Shown one piece after another: positions 63,137 through 64,000 of a stretch of DNA of 64,000 nt (positions are counted from its first letter, which is position 1; each line of letters starts with the position of its first letter). This DNA is from Pseudomonas sp. J452. GTDB lineage: Bacteria; Pseudomonadota; Gammaproteobacteria; Pseudomonadales; Pseudomonadaceae. Location of the stretch: positions 4,278,001 to 4,342,000 of the forward strand of contig NZ_CP088294.1 in assembly GCF_024666525.1 (NCBI RefSeq), read 5' to 3'. Below the pieces are notes generated by a model. It made no database searches and was not told where the DNA came from. It saw nothing but the letters and a program-made list of their open reading frames with translations. Made by a program: the position numbers and the translations under genes.

Positions 63137-64000
63137 AGGCATTAATTTCTCCGAAACACGGAATATAGATCGAGCGGAAAGCATTGAAGCACTCAAGGAA
63201 AATAGAGCGCTATGGATTGTTTCCGACTGGGGCCTGGGAACGCACGAATTCATTGGAGCGCTACATGAAACCTTGGATACCGGAACGGATCATGTATATC
63301 AAATCGACTGCCAAAATTATTTCTCCAAATCAGAGATATGCAATGGCATAGAAGCACAACTGGGAGTTAGCTTTGAACAGCTACTAGATACTTTAGCTTC
63401 AGAATCAGCTTGCACTTTAATTTTTGAGGACGCCCCAATATTTGAAGGCAAGGATAAATCTGCACGAGTGCTTCAACAAGAAATTGAGACACTAATCAGT
63501 ATCGCACTAGATTTTTGTGACAACGCCAGAATAGTTGTTATCTCTAGACTCCCCCCTACTTCTGGAGCCATAAAGTCTGTTGAACTCAAGCCGCTCGACG
63601 AGCTTGACACTAAAACTTACGTATCCAACCACGAAAAGGGAGGTGCTGACCTTGCAACTGCGCAGTTCATTTCACGACTACATCGTCATACAGATGGCAT
63701 TCCATCTCGAATTGACATGGTGCTTCGAGATATACAAATTGTAGGCGCTGCCCAGCTACATAGCCTTAATGCGGACGTGGCCGGGAAGCATGCAGCTACA
63801 GAAACAGCTCCCTCGGGTCTAGCTTCGACACTAGATGAGATCAAGAACTCCTCAAATCCCAACATATCAAGGGCCTTCAAGCTCCTAAAGGCTTTAGCAA
63901 TGTTCCCCAGAGGAGAGCAGCTTGAAACAGTAAAGCGATTCAATCAAACAAATTTGTTCTACCCGCAAGATGCAAGCTATCTGAAAGACTTTGCACTCAT
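62994..64000 (+). CDS. STAND/AP-ATPase-like NTPase, partial (probably the continuation of the metallophosphoesterase gene)
   Basis: The reading frame stays open from 62994 to the window end (about 335 codons). The start is uncertain; real homology probably begins near 63117. A P-loop-like segment, WIVSDWGLGTHEF, lacks the usual GKT/S (reads GTHE). LIFEDAP resembles Walker B, RIVVISRLPP resembles a sensor motif, and AFKLLKALAMFPRGE resembles the winged helix after the NTPase in STAND proteins. Deleting one C from the C-run at 63112-63117 joins it to the metallophosphoesterase frame as RPLRKTLPKG. The C-terminal sensor part is outside the window. Confidence 0.6.
   Translation, partial: MTATQRRNTNHVRKQRLHEPKHQRDRQFCSNQNFKKKHCAPLRKTLPKGINFSETRNIDRAESIEALKENRALWIVSDWGLGTHEFIGALHETLDTGTDHVYQIDCQNYFSKSEICNGIEAQLGVSFEQLLDTLASESACTLIFEDAPIFEGKDKSARVLQQEIETLISIALDFCDNARIVVISRLPPTSGAIKSVELKPLDELDTKTYVSNHEKGGADLATAQFISRLHRHTDGIPSRIDMVLRDIQIVGAAQLHSLNADVAGKHAATETAPSGLASTLDEIKNSSNPNISRAFKLLKALAMFPRGEQLETVKRFNQTNLFYPQDASYLKDFAL

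Overview
The window is from a high-GC gammaproteobacterium, most likely Pseudomonas of the alcaligenes/mendocina/stutzeri type. This is inferred from codon use, from the gene set (ActP/DUF485, CobW-CobN-ChlI/ChlD, CobG-H-I-J, CobL-K, TtcA, DusC, RmuC, ZapE-like, Xre-RES), and from several Pseudomonas-style palindromic repeat families. No rRNA, tRNA or CRISPR array was seen.

Region by region. 1-10.8 kb is core: a sensor fragment, an HD-GYP response regulator, an O-methyltransferase with two NlpC/P60 lipoproteins, Sir2, a VOC protein, small envelope proteins, the acetate permease operon and a GH17 membrane protein. 10.8-20.8 kb holds the first half of an aerobic cobalamin pathway (cobM, cobE, a B12 riboswitch, cobW, cobN, chlI-like, chlD-like, cobF). 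20.8-26.9 kb is a cluster of integron gene cassettes with attC sites and no integrase in view. 26.9-33.8 kb carries an amidase and an AlkB-type hydroxylase operon (ferredoxin reductase, AlkB, DUF1329) with a divergent AraC regulator. 33.8-36.2 kb is an AT-rich island with a HipA-type kinase overlapping a HIRAN protein. 37.0-44.5 kb is the second half of the cobalamin pathway (cobJ-I-H-G under a second B12 riboswitch, divergent cobL-K-ferredoxin). 44.6-61.4 kb is mostly core again, with a split Xre-RES toxin-antitoxin module, a redox operon with a MerR-type promoter, a SulP transporter and an MFS transporter. From 61.7 kb the sequence turns AT-rich and holds a broken metallophosphoesterase-NTPase gene that runs off the window.

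How the genes work together. The two cob blocks supply most steps from precorrin-2 to hydrogenobyrinic acid plus cobalt insertion, with ChlI/ChlD-like partners for CobN instead of CobS/CobT. Both blocks have their own B12 riboswitch, so they should shut down together when cobalamin is plentiful. The accessory material sits between them.

The most unusual items are: (1) a HipT-like kinase whose partner looks like a HipS-type subdomain fused to a HIRAN domain; (2) neighbouring cassettes encoding a stand-alone sigma-70 region 1.1 and a stand-alone UvrD/PcrA C-terminal-like domain, both modules known to touch RNA polymerase; (3) a family of non-coding MITE-like elements (two of exactly 138 bp) flanked by 5-bp CTNAG duplications, three of them placed exactly on stop codons and one splitting a DUF2798 gene that becomes intact when the element is removed in silico; (4) a metallophosphoesterase-STAND-like gene broken by one in-frame TGA and one frameshift at a C-run.
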